A DNA stretch of 50,395 nt from Streptosporangiaceae bacterium (GCA_025934375.1 JAICYD010000040.1:1-50395); one strand, 5' to 3'. Shown: positions 16,617 through 27,408, counted from the stretch's first letter. Numbers and translations are program-made. Notes: generated by a model from the sequence alone, not told the origin.

Positions 16617-18830
16617 TCACCCGGTCGTGACCGCCAGGGCCAGCGGGAGCACCGACGGCGCGCCCGCCTCGCGCAGCAGCTTCGCCGCGACGGTCATGGT
16701 CCACCCTGTCTCGATCCGGTCATCGATGAGCAGGACCGGGCCGGGCTTGCTGTCGCCCAGCGCGGCGCATACCGTGCCCGGAACGGTCAGCGCCGACCAC
16801 ACCGACGACAGCCGTTGCGCGCTGTTGTGCCGGCGCGGCCCGGCCCCGCCGGGATTGGCATAGCCGAGCGATCCCAGGTACGCGAGCCGGCCGACGCGGG
16901 CAATCCGCTCGGCGAGGCTGGCGATGAGCACCGGACGCGACATCGACGGCAGCGCCGCGACGCAGGTCGGCCGCTCGTCCCAGTCCCAGGCGGCCAGCAC
17001 CGCGATGATGGCGCTGACCACATCGTCGGTGGCCGGCTCATCGGGCGCGGACGGCGCCAGCAGCCCGCGAAGCGTGGTGCCCCAGCCGATGTCGCTGAGC
17101 CTGCCCAGCGCGCGGCCGGTCCCGGCGAGAAGCCCGGCCGGAATCTTGCCGGATGCCTCGCCGATGCCAAGGTCCTTCATGCCCGATGGCCACATCTTGC
17201 GCGGCTCGACCTCGACGCCGGGGCGCAGCAGCCGCGTCCGCGCTGCCTCGGCCTGCGCTGCCTCGGCCTGCGCTGCCTCGGCCTGCGCTTCCTCGGCCTG
17301 CGCTGCCTCGGGTGGCCGCGCGGTCCGGTCTTCGCGCGCGCAATTGTCGCACCGCCCGCACTCGGTCGCCCCGGGATCGTCCAGCTCGCGCCGCAGGTAC
17401 TCCATGCGGCACCCGTCCGTGGACGCGTAGCCGAGCATCGCCTGCTGCTCGCGGGCGCGCGTTTGCGCGACGCGCGCGTACCGGTCGCCGTCGTAGGCCC
17501 ACGGCAGCCCGGTCGCCTCCCAGCCGCCGGCGACCCGGCGAACCGCGCCGTCCACGTCGAGCACCTTGAGCATCGCCTCCAGACGGCCGCGCGACAGGTC
17601 GACCCTGGTCTCCAGCGCGGCGGTGGACACCGGGCGGCCGGCTTCGGCGAGCACGGCCAGCGTCGCCCGGACCTGCTGCTCAGGCGGGAACGCCAGCGAG
17701 GCGAAGTACGCCCAGATGTCGCGATCCTCCCGGCCGGGCAGCAAGATGACCTCCGCCCGCTCGACCCCTCGCCCAGCCCGCCCGATCTGCTGGTAGTAGG
17801 CCACCGGTGATTGCGGCGCGCCGAGGTGGACGACGAAGCCGAGGTCCGGCTTGTCGAAGCCCATGCCGAGCGCGCTCGTCGCCACGAGCGCCTTGACCCG
17901 GTTCCCCAGCAGGTCCTCCTCGGCTTGCAGCCGCTGGGCCTGGTCGTCCTTGCCGCTGTAGGCGGCCACCTCGATGCCCTGCTCGCGCAGGAACGCGGCC
18001 GTCTCGTAGGCCGCCGCGACCGTGAGCGTGTAGATGATCCCCGAGCCGGGCAGCTCACCGCGGGCGAGCCGGGCAGCCAGCCAGCCGAGCCGCTGGTGCG
18101 CGGTCGGCAGGCTCACCACGGCCAGCCGCAGTGACTCCCGGTCCAGCGGCCCGCGCAACACGAGCACGCCGGCGTCCCCGAGCCCGGTCCCGAGCTGCTC
18201 AGCGACGTCGCGGGTCACCCGCTCGTTGGCCGTCGCCGTGGTGGCCAGCACCGGGATGGCCGCCGGCAGCGCCTCTAGCAAGGTCCGGATCCGCCGGTAG
18301 TCCGGCCGGAAGTCATGTCCCCAGTCCGAGATGCAGTGCGCCTCGTCGATCACGATCAGCCCGGCCGCCGCGGTGAGGCGGGGAAGTACCTGGTCGCGGA
18401 AGCCGGGGTTGTTCAGCCGCTCGGGGCTGACCAGCAAGACGTCCACCGCGCCCGCCGCGACTTCCTTGTAGACCTGCTCCCAGTCCCCGGTGTTGGCCGA
18501 GTTGATCGTCCGCGCGTTGATGCCCGCCCGCGCGGCGGACTCGACCTGGTTGCGCATCAGCGCTAGCAGCGGGGACACGATCACGGTCGGGCCCGCCCCC
18601 CGGGCGCGCAGCAGCGCGGTCGCGATGAAGTACACCGCCGACTTCCCCCAGCCCGTGCGCTGCACGACCAGCGCGCGGCGGCGGTCGGCGACCAGGGCGC
18701 TGATGGCCGTCCACTGGTCCTCGCGCAGCCGTGCCCGCTCGCCCGCCAGGGCGCGCAGGCACCGCTCCGCCTGCTCGCGAAGCTGCCCGGCGCGGTCACC
18801 GACACTGTCAAGGTCGCTCGTCCCCGTCAT
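16617..18830 (-). CDS. RecQ-type DNA helicase with C-terminal phosphoribosyltransferase-like domain
   Basis: 737-aa superfamily 2 DNA helicase. Walker A is RTGWGKS (about 58-64), the Walker B box is DEAH at 162-165 followed by the RecQ signature CISDWGHDFRPDYRRI, and motif VI is YYQQIGRAGRG. A Cys cluster (CRMEYLRRELDD...CGRCDNC, about 474-497) matches the RecQ zinc-binding region. After a repetitive Ala/Gln/Glu linker, the last 200 residues are not HRDC-like and end in VLLIDDRIETGWTMT, a ComF/PRTase-type phosphate-binding motif. Relatives with this fusion occur in actinobacteria; the role of the extra domain is unclear. The helicase assignment is firm; a specific repair pathway is not. Confidence 0.92.
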   Translation of the reverse strand: MTGTSDLDSVGDRAGQLREQAERCLRALAGERARLREDQWTAISALVADRRRALVVQRTGWGKSAVYFIATALLRARGAGPTVIVSPLLALMRNQVESAARAGINARTINSANTGDWEQVYKEVAAGAVDVLLVSPERLNNPGFRDQVLPRLTAAAGLIVIDEAHCISDWGHDFRPDYRRIRTLLEALPAAIPVLATTATANERVTRDVAEQLGTGLGDAGVLVLRGPLDRESLRLAVVSLPTAHQRLGWLAARLARGELPGSGIIYTLTVAAAYETAAFLREQGIEVAAYSGKDDQAQRLQAEEDLLGNRVKALVATSALGMGFDKPDLGFVVHLGAPQSPVAYYQQIGRAGRGVERAEVILLPGREDRDIWAYFASLAFPPEQQVRATLAVLAEAGRPVSTAALETRVDLSRGRLEAMLKVLDVDGAVRRVAGGWEATGLPWAYDGDRYARVAQTRAREQQAMLGYASTDGCRMEYLRRELDDPGATECGRCDNCAREDRTARPPEAAQAEEAQAEAAQAEAAQAEAARTRLLRPGVEVEPRKMWPSGMKDLGIGEASGKIPAGLLAGTGRALGRLSDIGWGTTLRGLLAPSAPDEPATDDVVSAIIAVLAAWDWDERPTCVAALPSMSRPVLIASLAERIARVGRLAYLGSLGYANPGGAGPRRHNSAQRLSSVWSALTVPGTVCAALGDSKPGPVLLIDDRIETGWTMTVAAKLLREAGAPSVLPLALAVTTG
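17242..17316 (-). repeat. 15-bp tandem repeat within recQ linker
   Basis: Five head-to-tail 15-bp units of type GCTGCCTCGGCCTGC (plus strand) at 17242, 17257, 17272, 17287 and 17302; the last two are imperfect. In the gene they encode AQAEA-type repeats joining the helicase core to the phosphoribosyltransferase-like domain. The unit is a multiple of three, so copy number can vary without frameshift. Confidence 0.95.
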
Positions 18831-18903
18831 GCGCCCATCAAACCACCCGCCGCCGACATTCCGGCTCGTCTCGCCGCCGCCTGGGTGCGCGACGGATTTG
18901 CAG

Positions 18904-19188
18904 CTAGGCGGTGACCTTGGCGAGGAAGGCGCTGAGGTTCGCCATCGCGCGGTCCACCTTCTCCTCCAGGGACAGCCGCTCCGGCGGCCTGCCGCCCAGG
19001 CCCACGGAGCCGGTCAGGAGGTACTTCAGCAGCGCCGACTCGCCGCTGCCGACCGAGAACCGGTGCGTGTGCCCGTTGACCTCCACGACGATGCGCGACC
19101 CGTCCGCCTCCGCAGTCGCCTCGACCTTCGCGTCCGGGTCAAAGCGCGTCAGGGCGGCCTGGATGTCGTCCCGCTCGGTACCGCGCAT
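18904..19188 (-). CDS. Small conserved-looking protein, unknown function
   Basis: 94-aa soluble protein starting MRGTERDDIQAALTRFDPDA. A strand-rich middle contains IVVEVNGHTHRFSVGSGESA, and a helical C-terminus contains LSLEEKVDRAMANLSAFLAKV. The frame extends upstream, but ATG 19188 is chosen because a GGGAG sequence precedes it and the upstream extension is unlike protein. It lies 73 bp upstream of recQ on the same strand and downstream of the strong hairpin at 19211-19255. No recognised domain, signal peptide or membrane segment was found. Confidence 0.65.
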   Translation of the reverse strand: MRGTERDDIQAALTRFDPDAKVEATAEADGSRIVVEVNGHTHRFSVGSGESALLKYLLTGSVGLGGRPPERLSLEEKVDRAMANLSAFLAKVTA

Positions 19189-19210
19189 CCTTGTCTCCCG
19201 CCAGGAAATG

Positions 19211-19255
19211 GGCGCGCCCCCGGTCAGTGGGCCGCAACGTGGCCGGGGGCGCGCC
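19211..19255 (-). terminator. Strong GC hairpin after the XRE operon
   Basis: Perfect 13-bp inverted repeat GGCGCGCCCCCGG / CCGGGGGCGCGCC with a 19-nt loop. It lies 96 bp downstream of the XRE gene stop on the minus strand and just before the start of the 94-aa gene. A factor-independent terminator closing the three-gene XRE operon is the simplest reading; a leader structure for the 94-aa gene is an alternative. Confidence 0.6.
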
Positions 19256-19277
19256 GTTTGGATAGGCACGCTTTGAA

Positions 19278-19346
19278 CGATAATCGCCGTGCGCCCCGAT
19301 AATCGGGGGATTTCCGTCATGGAATAATTCCGGTGCTGGAATAATT
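19278..19346. promoter_or_regulatory. Cluster of AT-rich palindromes downstream of the XRE gene
   Basis: Within 70 bp there are two copies of the palindrome CGATAATCG (19278-19286 and 19297-19305). The second is extended to CCCCGATAATCGGGG (19294-19308). There is also GGAATAATTCC (19321-19331) and a second GGAATAATT (19338-19346). Spaced palindromes in an AT-rich island suggest protein binding sites, perhaps for the neighbouring XRE regulator. That is inference. Confidence 0.4.
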
Positions 19347-19350
19347 GACA

Positions 19351-20190
19351 TCACGACGAAAGCTTCCAGAAGCGCCGAGCGATAGAATCAAGGAGCTCGC
19401 GAACGCGGTCATCCGTCACCGCGTACTTCTTGAAGAAAGCAAAAAGTTCAAGGTGATCTGCGACGTCGCGAGGATCGCGCATCATTATGACCCCGCCGAA
19501 CGTTTCGGCGGTGGCTATGCGCTCATCGTAAATGGTGAAGGTATTGAGCGCACCGTCGGGCACGTAGGAATCAAGCGGTATGACTCCGATGGTGACATTC
19601 GGCAGCTCCGACAGCGATGCGAGGCGGGCCATCTGGACGGCCATGGCCCGGGACTCGCACAGCTGCCAGCGGACGGCGGCCTCGGTCAAGATGAAGGAAA
19701 AGTGCTTGGCGGGGTTGTAGAGGGCGGCCTGCCGGTCAAGGCGCTTGGCGATGGCCTGGGCGTGGTCACCGGGGAAGTTCGCCACGCTCGCCATCGCGTA
19801 CTCCGGGGTCTGGAGGAGGCCGGTGATCATGAGCGGCAAGAAGAACCGCATGTGCTGGGTCTCGGCCTCGAGCGCGGACAGCTCCCGCTGCTTTTGATGC
19901 AGTCCCCGGCGAAGGGAGGCCCGCACGCCCTGGAATTCGGTGTTGGCCAGGCGGGCGAGGGCCAGGAGCTGGCTAGCCCGCTCCTGGCCGGTTCCGAGCG
20001 CCGTCAGGATGCGCTCGACGTCCGTCGCGGTCGCCAGCACCTTGCCCGTCTCGATCTTGGAAATCTTGCTCTGCGATATGCCGCAGCGGGCCGACAGCCG
20101 CTCGCCGGTCAGCCCGGCGGCCCTGCGGGCCTCCCGCAGGCTGGTAGCCAGCTCTTCCTTGCGCTGGCCAAGCTCCTCGGGTTCAAACAC
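19351..20190 (-). CDS. XRE-family regulator with DUF5753 domain
   Basis: 279-aa DNA-binding protein. An N-terminal helix-turn-helix (about residues 14-70) contains LREARRAAGLTGERLSARCG and SQSKISKIETGK. The rest matches the DUF5753 ligand/partner domain typical of actinobacterial XRE regulators (FFLPLMITGLLQTPEYA, FSFILTEAAVRWQ, VTIGVIPLDSYVPDGALNTF). GTG 20190 is chosen because GAGGT lies about 5 nt before it and the conserved part starts soon after; an ATG 60 nt further upstream is less likely. Its start overlaps the end of the DUF6879 gene by 8 nt, implying translational coupling. Such genes usually sit beside small partner genes and often control development or antibiotic production. Confidence 0.9.
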   Translation of the reverse strand: MFEPEELGQRKEELATSLREARRAAGLTGERLSARCGISQSKISKIETGKVLATATDVERILTALGTGQERASQLLALARLANTEFQGVRASLRRGLHQKQRELSALEAETQHMRFFLPLMITGLLQTPEYAMASVANFPGDHAQAIAKRLDRQAALYNPAKHFSFILTEAAVRWQLCESRAMAVQMARLASLSELPNVTIGVIPLDSYVPDGALNTFTIYDERIATAETFGGVIMMRDPRDVADHLELFAFFKKYAVTDDRVRELLDSIARRFWKLSS

Positions 20191-20716
20191 CTGACCTCGC
20201 CACGCCGTGCCAGTAGTCGCGGAATGGGATGGCGGGCTTCCACGCGGCATCGCGCCAGCCGAGATACACGCTCAGGTCCGGGTCGTGGAGGAGCTCGCGC
20301 CCGATCTGCGTTCCGTCTGGCCGGTAGCGAAGCTGCACGACCGTGGTCTCATCAAACAGCCAGAAATCGTGATCTGGCAATGACGGCTCGTCCCGTTCGG
20401 TCATGTCAAGGACGCGGATGTCCTCCCCGGCCGCCACGTTCCAGGCGAAGCCCCAGGTGAATTCGTACTCGGTATAGTCCGTGAGCGGCCGGTACACGAC
20501 GCGGACGCGCCGCATGACCTTGCCCTGGCGGCGAGCCTCCGCCACCGTGTCGAGCCATCCGTAGTGGTAGCCGGCTGGCGGCCTCCCGCCCGCCCGGAAT
20601 CGCGCCAGCTCGTCTTGCTCGCCGGGCATCGTATAGACCTGGCGGAGCTCCAGTCGGAATGCTGAGCTGGCGAAATCCCGGAAGCACCGCGACCAGGCGT
20701 CACCATCCAAGCGCAC
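20183..20716 (-). CDS. DUF6879 family protein
   Basis: 177-aa soluble protein resembling the DUF6879 family: an N-terminal DAWSRCFRDFASSAFRLELRQVY, a middle with RRVRVVYRPLTDYTEYEFTW, and DHDFWLFDETTVVQLRY near the C-terminus. These proteins are common next to XRE/DUF5753 regulators in actinobacteria, and their biochemical role is unknown. GTG 20716 is chosen because GAGG precedes it by about 6 nt and the family begins just after. The start lies inside the 3' end of the upstream small gene (17-nt overlap) and the stop lies inside the start of the XRE gene, so the three genes form one tightly coupled unit. Confidence 0.82.
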   Translation of the reverse strand: MRLDGDAWSRCFRDFASSAFRLELRQVYTMPGEQDELARFRAGGRPPAGYHYGWLDTVAEARRQGKVMRRVRVVYRPLTDYTEYEFTWGFAWNVAAGEDIRVLDMTERDEPSLPDHDFWLFDETTVVQLRYRPDGTQIGRELLHDPDLSVYLGWRDAAWKPAIPFRDYWHGVARSGV

Positions 20717-20888
20717 GGGCGGCCTCAGCGAGCAGTTCGAGCGGAATCTCCACAACGGCCTCATGGTCAGGCGTGGGATGAGCGAGCCGGTAGCCCTGGA
20801 CGGCGATAGTGCCGCGAACCGTGCGGTACACGGTCGGGCAGTCGCCATCCTTGCAATCCCCCGTCCCCGCGATCTTGGTCAGCTCCAT
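20700..20888 (-). CDS. Small protein, first gene of XRE/DUF6879 operon
   Basis: 62-aa acidic product starting MELTKIAGTGDCKDGDCPTV, with two cysteines (CKDGDC), then YRTVRGTIAVQGY and a C-terminal helix EIPLELLAEAARALGW. ATG 20888 has AGGAAAGG about 7 nt upstream, and a promoter-like pair lies 35-63 bp further up. It occupies the place where small DUF397-type partners often lie beside DUF5753 regulators, but its sequence is not DUF397-like. A regulator partner or DUF6879 partner role is inferred from context only. Confidence 0.72.
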   Translation of the reverse strand: MELTKIAGTGDCKDGDCPTVYRTVRGTIAVQGYRLAHPTPDHEAVVEIPLELLAEAARALGW

Positions 20889-20922
20889 CGTTCTTGCCTT
20901 TCCTGCCGGAGTCTTTACCAGG

Positions 20923-20951
20923 ACGCTACGGAGCGATTCCATTATCGTCAA
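20923..20951 (-). promoter_or_regulatory. Candidate promoter of the XRE operon
   Basis: On the minus strand TTGACG (20951-20946) and TAGCGT (20928-20923) are separated by exactly 17 bp, close to the vegetative actinobacterial pattern. The predicted transcription start is around 20916, leaving a leader of about 28 nt before ATG 20888. The region is AT-rich compared with its surroundings. Confidence 0.6.
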
Positions 20952-21115
20952 TGATCAGCCGAATATTCCCGCTATAGAATAACCATGCCCGGGCTTGTGG
21001 GGGATCGTCCGCCGAAGGATGCCCTTTTTGCCGCGGTTCGCCAGTCATGCGGTTCCGCCAGTCAAGGGCGCCCGGGTAGCGTAGGAGGACAGATCGCGCA
21101 GGGCGAGGAGGGCGG

Positions 21116-21304
21116 GTGCGCTGGGTTCTCGAATACTGGGCCCGTCATCACCCGGATGGCGGACCTGGATGGCTGCGGCCCCGGCTGCGCCCCGCCACCG
21201 CGCTGTGGCTGTGGCCCCTGCTCCTAGTGGCGCTGATGATCTTCGCTACCGAAGGGCAGCCCATCGTCTCGTGGATCGCGCACATGTACACAGGGGGCCA
21301 CTAA
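21116..21304 (+). CDS. Small single-span membrane protein coupled to epoxide hydrolase
   Basis: 62-aa product with a basic, Trp-rich N-terminus and one hydrophobic segment (about residues 30-45, LWLWPLLLVALMIFA). GTG 21116 is preceded by GAGGAGG with 5-nt spacing, an excellent ribosome site. Its TAA stop overlaps the ATG of the epoxide hydrolase gene (TAATG), which points to translational coupling. It could be a leader peptide that only drives coupling, or a membrane anchor for the enzyme. No homologous family was recognised. Confidence 0.6.
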   Translation: MRWVLEYWARHHPDGGPGWLRPRLRPATALWLWPLLLVALMIFATEGQPIVSWIAHMYTGGH

Positions 21305-22440
21305 TGGATGATGACGTCAGGCCGTTCCGGATCGAGATCCCGCAGTCGGTCATCGATGACCTGCGCGACCGGCTGCGGCGGACCCGCTGGCCGGAGCCGG
21401 AGACGGTCGATGACTGGTCGCAGGGCACGCCCCTGGCCTACGCCCGTGAGCTGTGCCGGTCCTGGATGGAGGACTACGACTGGCCGGCCGCGCAGGCCCG
21501 GCTGAACCAGTTCCCGCAGTTCATCACCGCCATCGACGGCCTCGACATCCACTTCATCCACGTCCGCTCCCCGCACCCGGATGCCACGCCGCTGGTCATG
21601 ACGCACGGCTGGCCGGGCTCCGTCGTGGAGTTCCACAAGGTCATCGCGCCGCTCACCGACCCGGCCAGTCACGGCGGGAGCCCGGAAGACGCCTTCCACG
21701 TGGTGTGCCCGACGCTGCCCGGCTTCGGGTTCAGCGGAAAGCCCGCTCGGGCCGGATGGAACGTCGACCGCATCGCCGACGGCTGGGACCAGCTGATGGC
21801 GCGGCTCGGCTACCCGCGGTACGGCGCCCAGGGCGGGGACTGGGGCTCTCGCGTCACCAGCGCCCTCGGCCGTCGGCATTCCGGCAACCTCATCGGCGTG
21901 CACCTGAACTTCGTCGCCTTCCGGCGCCCAGACATCACCGCCGACCTCACCGACCGGGAGCGGGCGAGCCTGGCCGCACTGGATGAGCTGCTCGCCCGGG
22001 GCATCGGGTACGCGCAGATCCAGTCAACCCGCCCGCAGAGCATCGGCTACGGCCTCGTCGACTCCCCGGCCGCGCTGGCCGCGTGGATCACCGAGAAGTA
22101 CTGGGCGTGGAGCGACAGTGACGGTGATCCGGCCAGCGTGTTCAGCCGGGAGGAGATGCTGGATAACATCATGATGTACTGGCTGCCTGCCGCCGGCGCG
22201 TCTTCCGCCCGCCTGTACTGGGAGAGCTACGCGCCCCGCAACCTCGACCCTGTCCTTGCGCCGGCCGCTTGCTCGATCTTCCCCCGGGAGATCTTCCGGC
22301 CGTCCCGCCGCTGGGTGCAGCCGCAGTTCCCGGACCTGCGCTACTGGAACGAGCCGGACAAGGGCGGCCACTTCGCCGCCTTCGAGCAGCCGGAAATCTT
22401 CGTCCGCGAGGTGCGCGCCGGGTTCCGCGCGTTCCGCTAA
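21304..22440 (+). CDS. Epoxide hydrolase (EHN-type alpha/beta hydrolase)
   Basis: 378-aa cytoplasmic alpha/beta hydrolase that opens epoxides to diols. The N-terminal EHN domain (RPFRIEIPQSVIDDLRDRL, RWPEP, W) is followed by the oxyanion-hole motif HGWPGS near 101-106. The nucleophile Asp179 lies in QGGDWGS, lid tyrosines are present around YWESYAP, and the catalytic histidine is in KGGHFAAFEQP near 355. All catalytic positions are intact. The start at ATG 21304 overlaps the stop of the small membrane ORF by one base. Substrate is unknown; family members act on juvenile-hormone-like, terpene or xenobiotic epoxides. The gene converges with dnaE, with only 2 bp between the stops. Confidence 0.93.
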   Translation: MDDDVRPFRIEIPQSVIDDLRDRLRRTRWPEPETVDDWSQGTPLAYARELCRSWMEDYDWPAAQARLNQFPQFITAIDGLDIHFIHVRSPHPDATPLVMTHGWPGSVVEFHKVIAPLTDPASHGGSPEDAFHVVCPTLPGFGFSGKPARAGWNVDRIADGWDQLMARLGYPRYGAQGGDWGSRVTSALGRRHSGNLIGVHLNFVAFRRPDITADLTDRERASLAALDELLARGIGYAQIQSTRPQSIGYGLVDSPAALAAWITEKYWAWSDSDGDPASVFSREEMLDNIMMYWLPAAGASSARLYWESYAPRNLDPVLAPAACSIFPREIFRPSRRWVQPQFPDLRYWNEPDKGGHFAAFEQPEIFVREVRAGFRAFR

Positions 22441-22442
22441 CG

Positions 22443-26033
<3,591 letters not shown>

Positions 26034-26267
26034 TCTTCAATCGCCTCCTGCTGGATACCGCTGCCTCGCCCGACCGTGAGCACGCTCCGCGCCACCGCAC
26101 CCCCGGGCGGGCAAGCCGGGCGGGCGGGGCGGCCAGGGTGGCTCAACGAGTGATCCCTACCTTAACGGCTCACGGCCTCGCGGTGGCGGTCCCGCGCCGG
26201 CGTCTCGCGGATCGGTCTTCCGGCCGTGCCGACCGCTCACGGCGCGCATCTCACGGAGGCGAACGGG

Positions 26268-26307
26268 TATCATCGACCACTAACGACTGATAACGAAAGC
26301 CAGGGAG
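26268..26307 (+). promoter_or_regulatory. Relic promoter/operator of GntR remnant
   Basis: A -10-like TATCAT (26268-26273) is followed by the direct repeat TAACGA (26281-26286 and 26291-26296, 10-bp period) and then the ribosome site AGGGAG (26302-26307), 6 nt before ATG 26314. The signals fit a former autoregulated GntR gene whose coding part is now mostly deleted. Confidence 0.4.
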
Positions 26308-26313
26308 ACCGGC

Positions 26314-26440
26314 ATGGCCAGCGCAGACCCCCGTGCAGACCGCGGCCAAGGCCCTGCGCGTCCTGGCCGACGAGGGCCTGCTCGTCCGCTACCCGGGATT
26401 CGGCTACTACGTCGCCCGCCCCCGCCCATCAGGGCGTTAG
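26314..26440 (+). pseudogene. GntR-family winged-helix remnant
   Basis: A start codon with a good ribosome site (ATG 26314) opens a frame that does not match any protein. In a frame shifted by one, 26333-26440 reads VQTAAKALRVLADEGLLVRY followed by PGFGYYVARPRP and a stop. That is the recognition helix and wing of a GntR-type winged helix-turn-helix. The first two helices and any effector domain are gone. This looks like an internal deletion that kept the promoter side and the last third of the DNA-binding domain. It is too short to bind DNA on its own. Confidence 0.65.
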
Positions 26441-26515
26441 CGGGCTGGCGGGGACGGGGGCATATTTGTCACCTCCTGTCGTTGAACCGGCCGTCAGCTG
26501 AGCCGTGTCACTGGT

Positions 26516-27100
26516 ATGGGCGTTGTACTTCACGGCGATGCCGCCTGCCCGCGTGTCCTGCTCATCGACGATGAGGAGGAGGCGATACGCGCGGGCCTGA
26601 GCCGCGTGGCGGCGGAGGGCCTGGCGGTCGAGCTGGCGCGCAGCGGCCCAGACGGATTGCGGGGAGCGCTCGCGGATGCCTACGACCTGGTCATCCTGGA
26701 CCTGCTGATGCCCGGCATGGACGGCCGTGACGTACTCCGGCAGCTGCTGCGCGACCGGCCCGGGCAGGCTGTCCTGGTGCTGTCTTGCCTCGCCGAGGTG
26801 CGGTTCAAGGTGGATTGCTTCAACCTGGGTGCCCGCGACTACCTGACCAAGCGGTTCTCACTCGCCGAGCTAGTCGCCCGGGTCCGCAACCAGCTCCGCT
26901 GCGACCCATCCGGCCAGGTGATCAGGGCCGGGAACCTCAGGCTGCACCTGGGGCGCATGGAGGCCGACATCGGCCGAGGGCCGCTGGCGCTGACCCGGCT
27001 GGAGTTCCTGGTCCTCAAGCAGCTCATGGAGCACCCCGGCCGGTCGGTCTCCAAGGGCAGCTCCTGGCTTCGGCGTGGGGGTACGCCGGTGACGCCATAG
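26516..27100 (+). pseudogene. OmpR-type response regulator, frameshifted and truncated
   Basis: Receiver domain with acidic pocket IDDEEE (17-22), phospho-acceptor D62 in VILDLLMPGMDG and the conserved Lys112 in LTKRF (the usual Pro is Arg). It is followed by the start of an OmpR/PhoB winged helix (GPLALTRLEFLVLKQLMEHPGRSVSK, residues 155-180). After Lys180 the frame leaves the family. The next family segment, GQLLASAWGY, continues in another frame, consistent with loss of one G in the run at 27055-27057. The recognition helix and wing are absent because the sequence then jumps into a histidine-kinase ATPase domain. It is not a working transcription factor as read, and no ribosome site is evident at ATG 26516. 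Confidence 0.75.
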
Positions 27101-27393
27101 AGCTGTCCGTCACCAGCGACGCGGGCCGCGAGGCGAGCCTCCGGGTCAGCGACACCGGAAGCGACGTGAGCGCCGCCGAGCTCCCGCACGTCTTCGAGCG
27201 ATTCCGCACTGGCGGCGACCGCGCCACCCGGGGCACCGGGCTCGGGCTGGCCCTCGTGCGCGCCGTCGCGGACGCGCACGGCGGATCGGTCAGTGCGCGC
27301 AGCGTGGCCGGCCGCGGCAGCGACTTCGAGATCGCTCTTCCGCTGGCCGCCGAGGCCAGCGAAATAGGAGCCGCGCCAGTCGGGCTTACTTAG
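27082..27393 (+). pseudogene. Histidine kinase ATPase-domain fragment
   Basis: The C-terminal third of a sensor kinase without a start codon: YAGDAIELSVTSDAGREASL, then the G1 box VSDTGSDVS, the F box LPHVFERFR and the G2 box GTGLGLALVRAVADAHGG, ending at a TAG inside the iron-box palindrome. The sensor, membrane, dimerisation and most N-box parts are missing. It is joined directly to the response-regulator remnant upstream, so one deletion removed the end of the regulator and the front of the kinase. Gene order regulator then kinase is the usual one for such pairs. Confidence 0.75.
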
Positions 27394-27408
27394 GTGAGCC
27401 TCACCTAA
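27390..27408. promoter_or_regulatory. DtxR/IdeR-type iron box (orphan)
   Basis: The 19-bp palindrome TTAGGTGAGCCTCACCTAA matches the DtxR/IdeR consensus TTAGGTTAGGCTAACCTAA at 16 of 19 positions, with both outer half-site cores TTAGGT/ACCTAA intact. It sits between the 3' end of the kinase remnant and the 3' end of the 269-aa gene, so no start codon lies close downstream on either strand. It may be left over from a deleted iron-regulated gene. An 8-bp hairpin serving as a terminator is the alternative reading. Confidence 0.6.

Noticed and set aside
19345..20460. Plus-strand frame of 371 codons opposite the XRE gene
   Set aside because: Antisense to an XRE/DUF5753 gene with clear motifs and a ribosome site.
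26226..26501. Short plus-strand frame starting at 26226
   Set aside because: No protein-like pattern; the same bases in another frame give the recognisable GntR helix-wing remnant.
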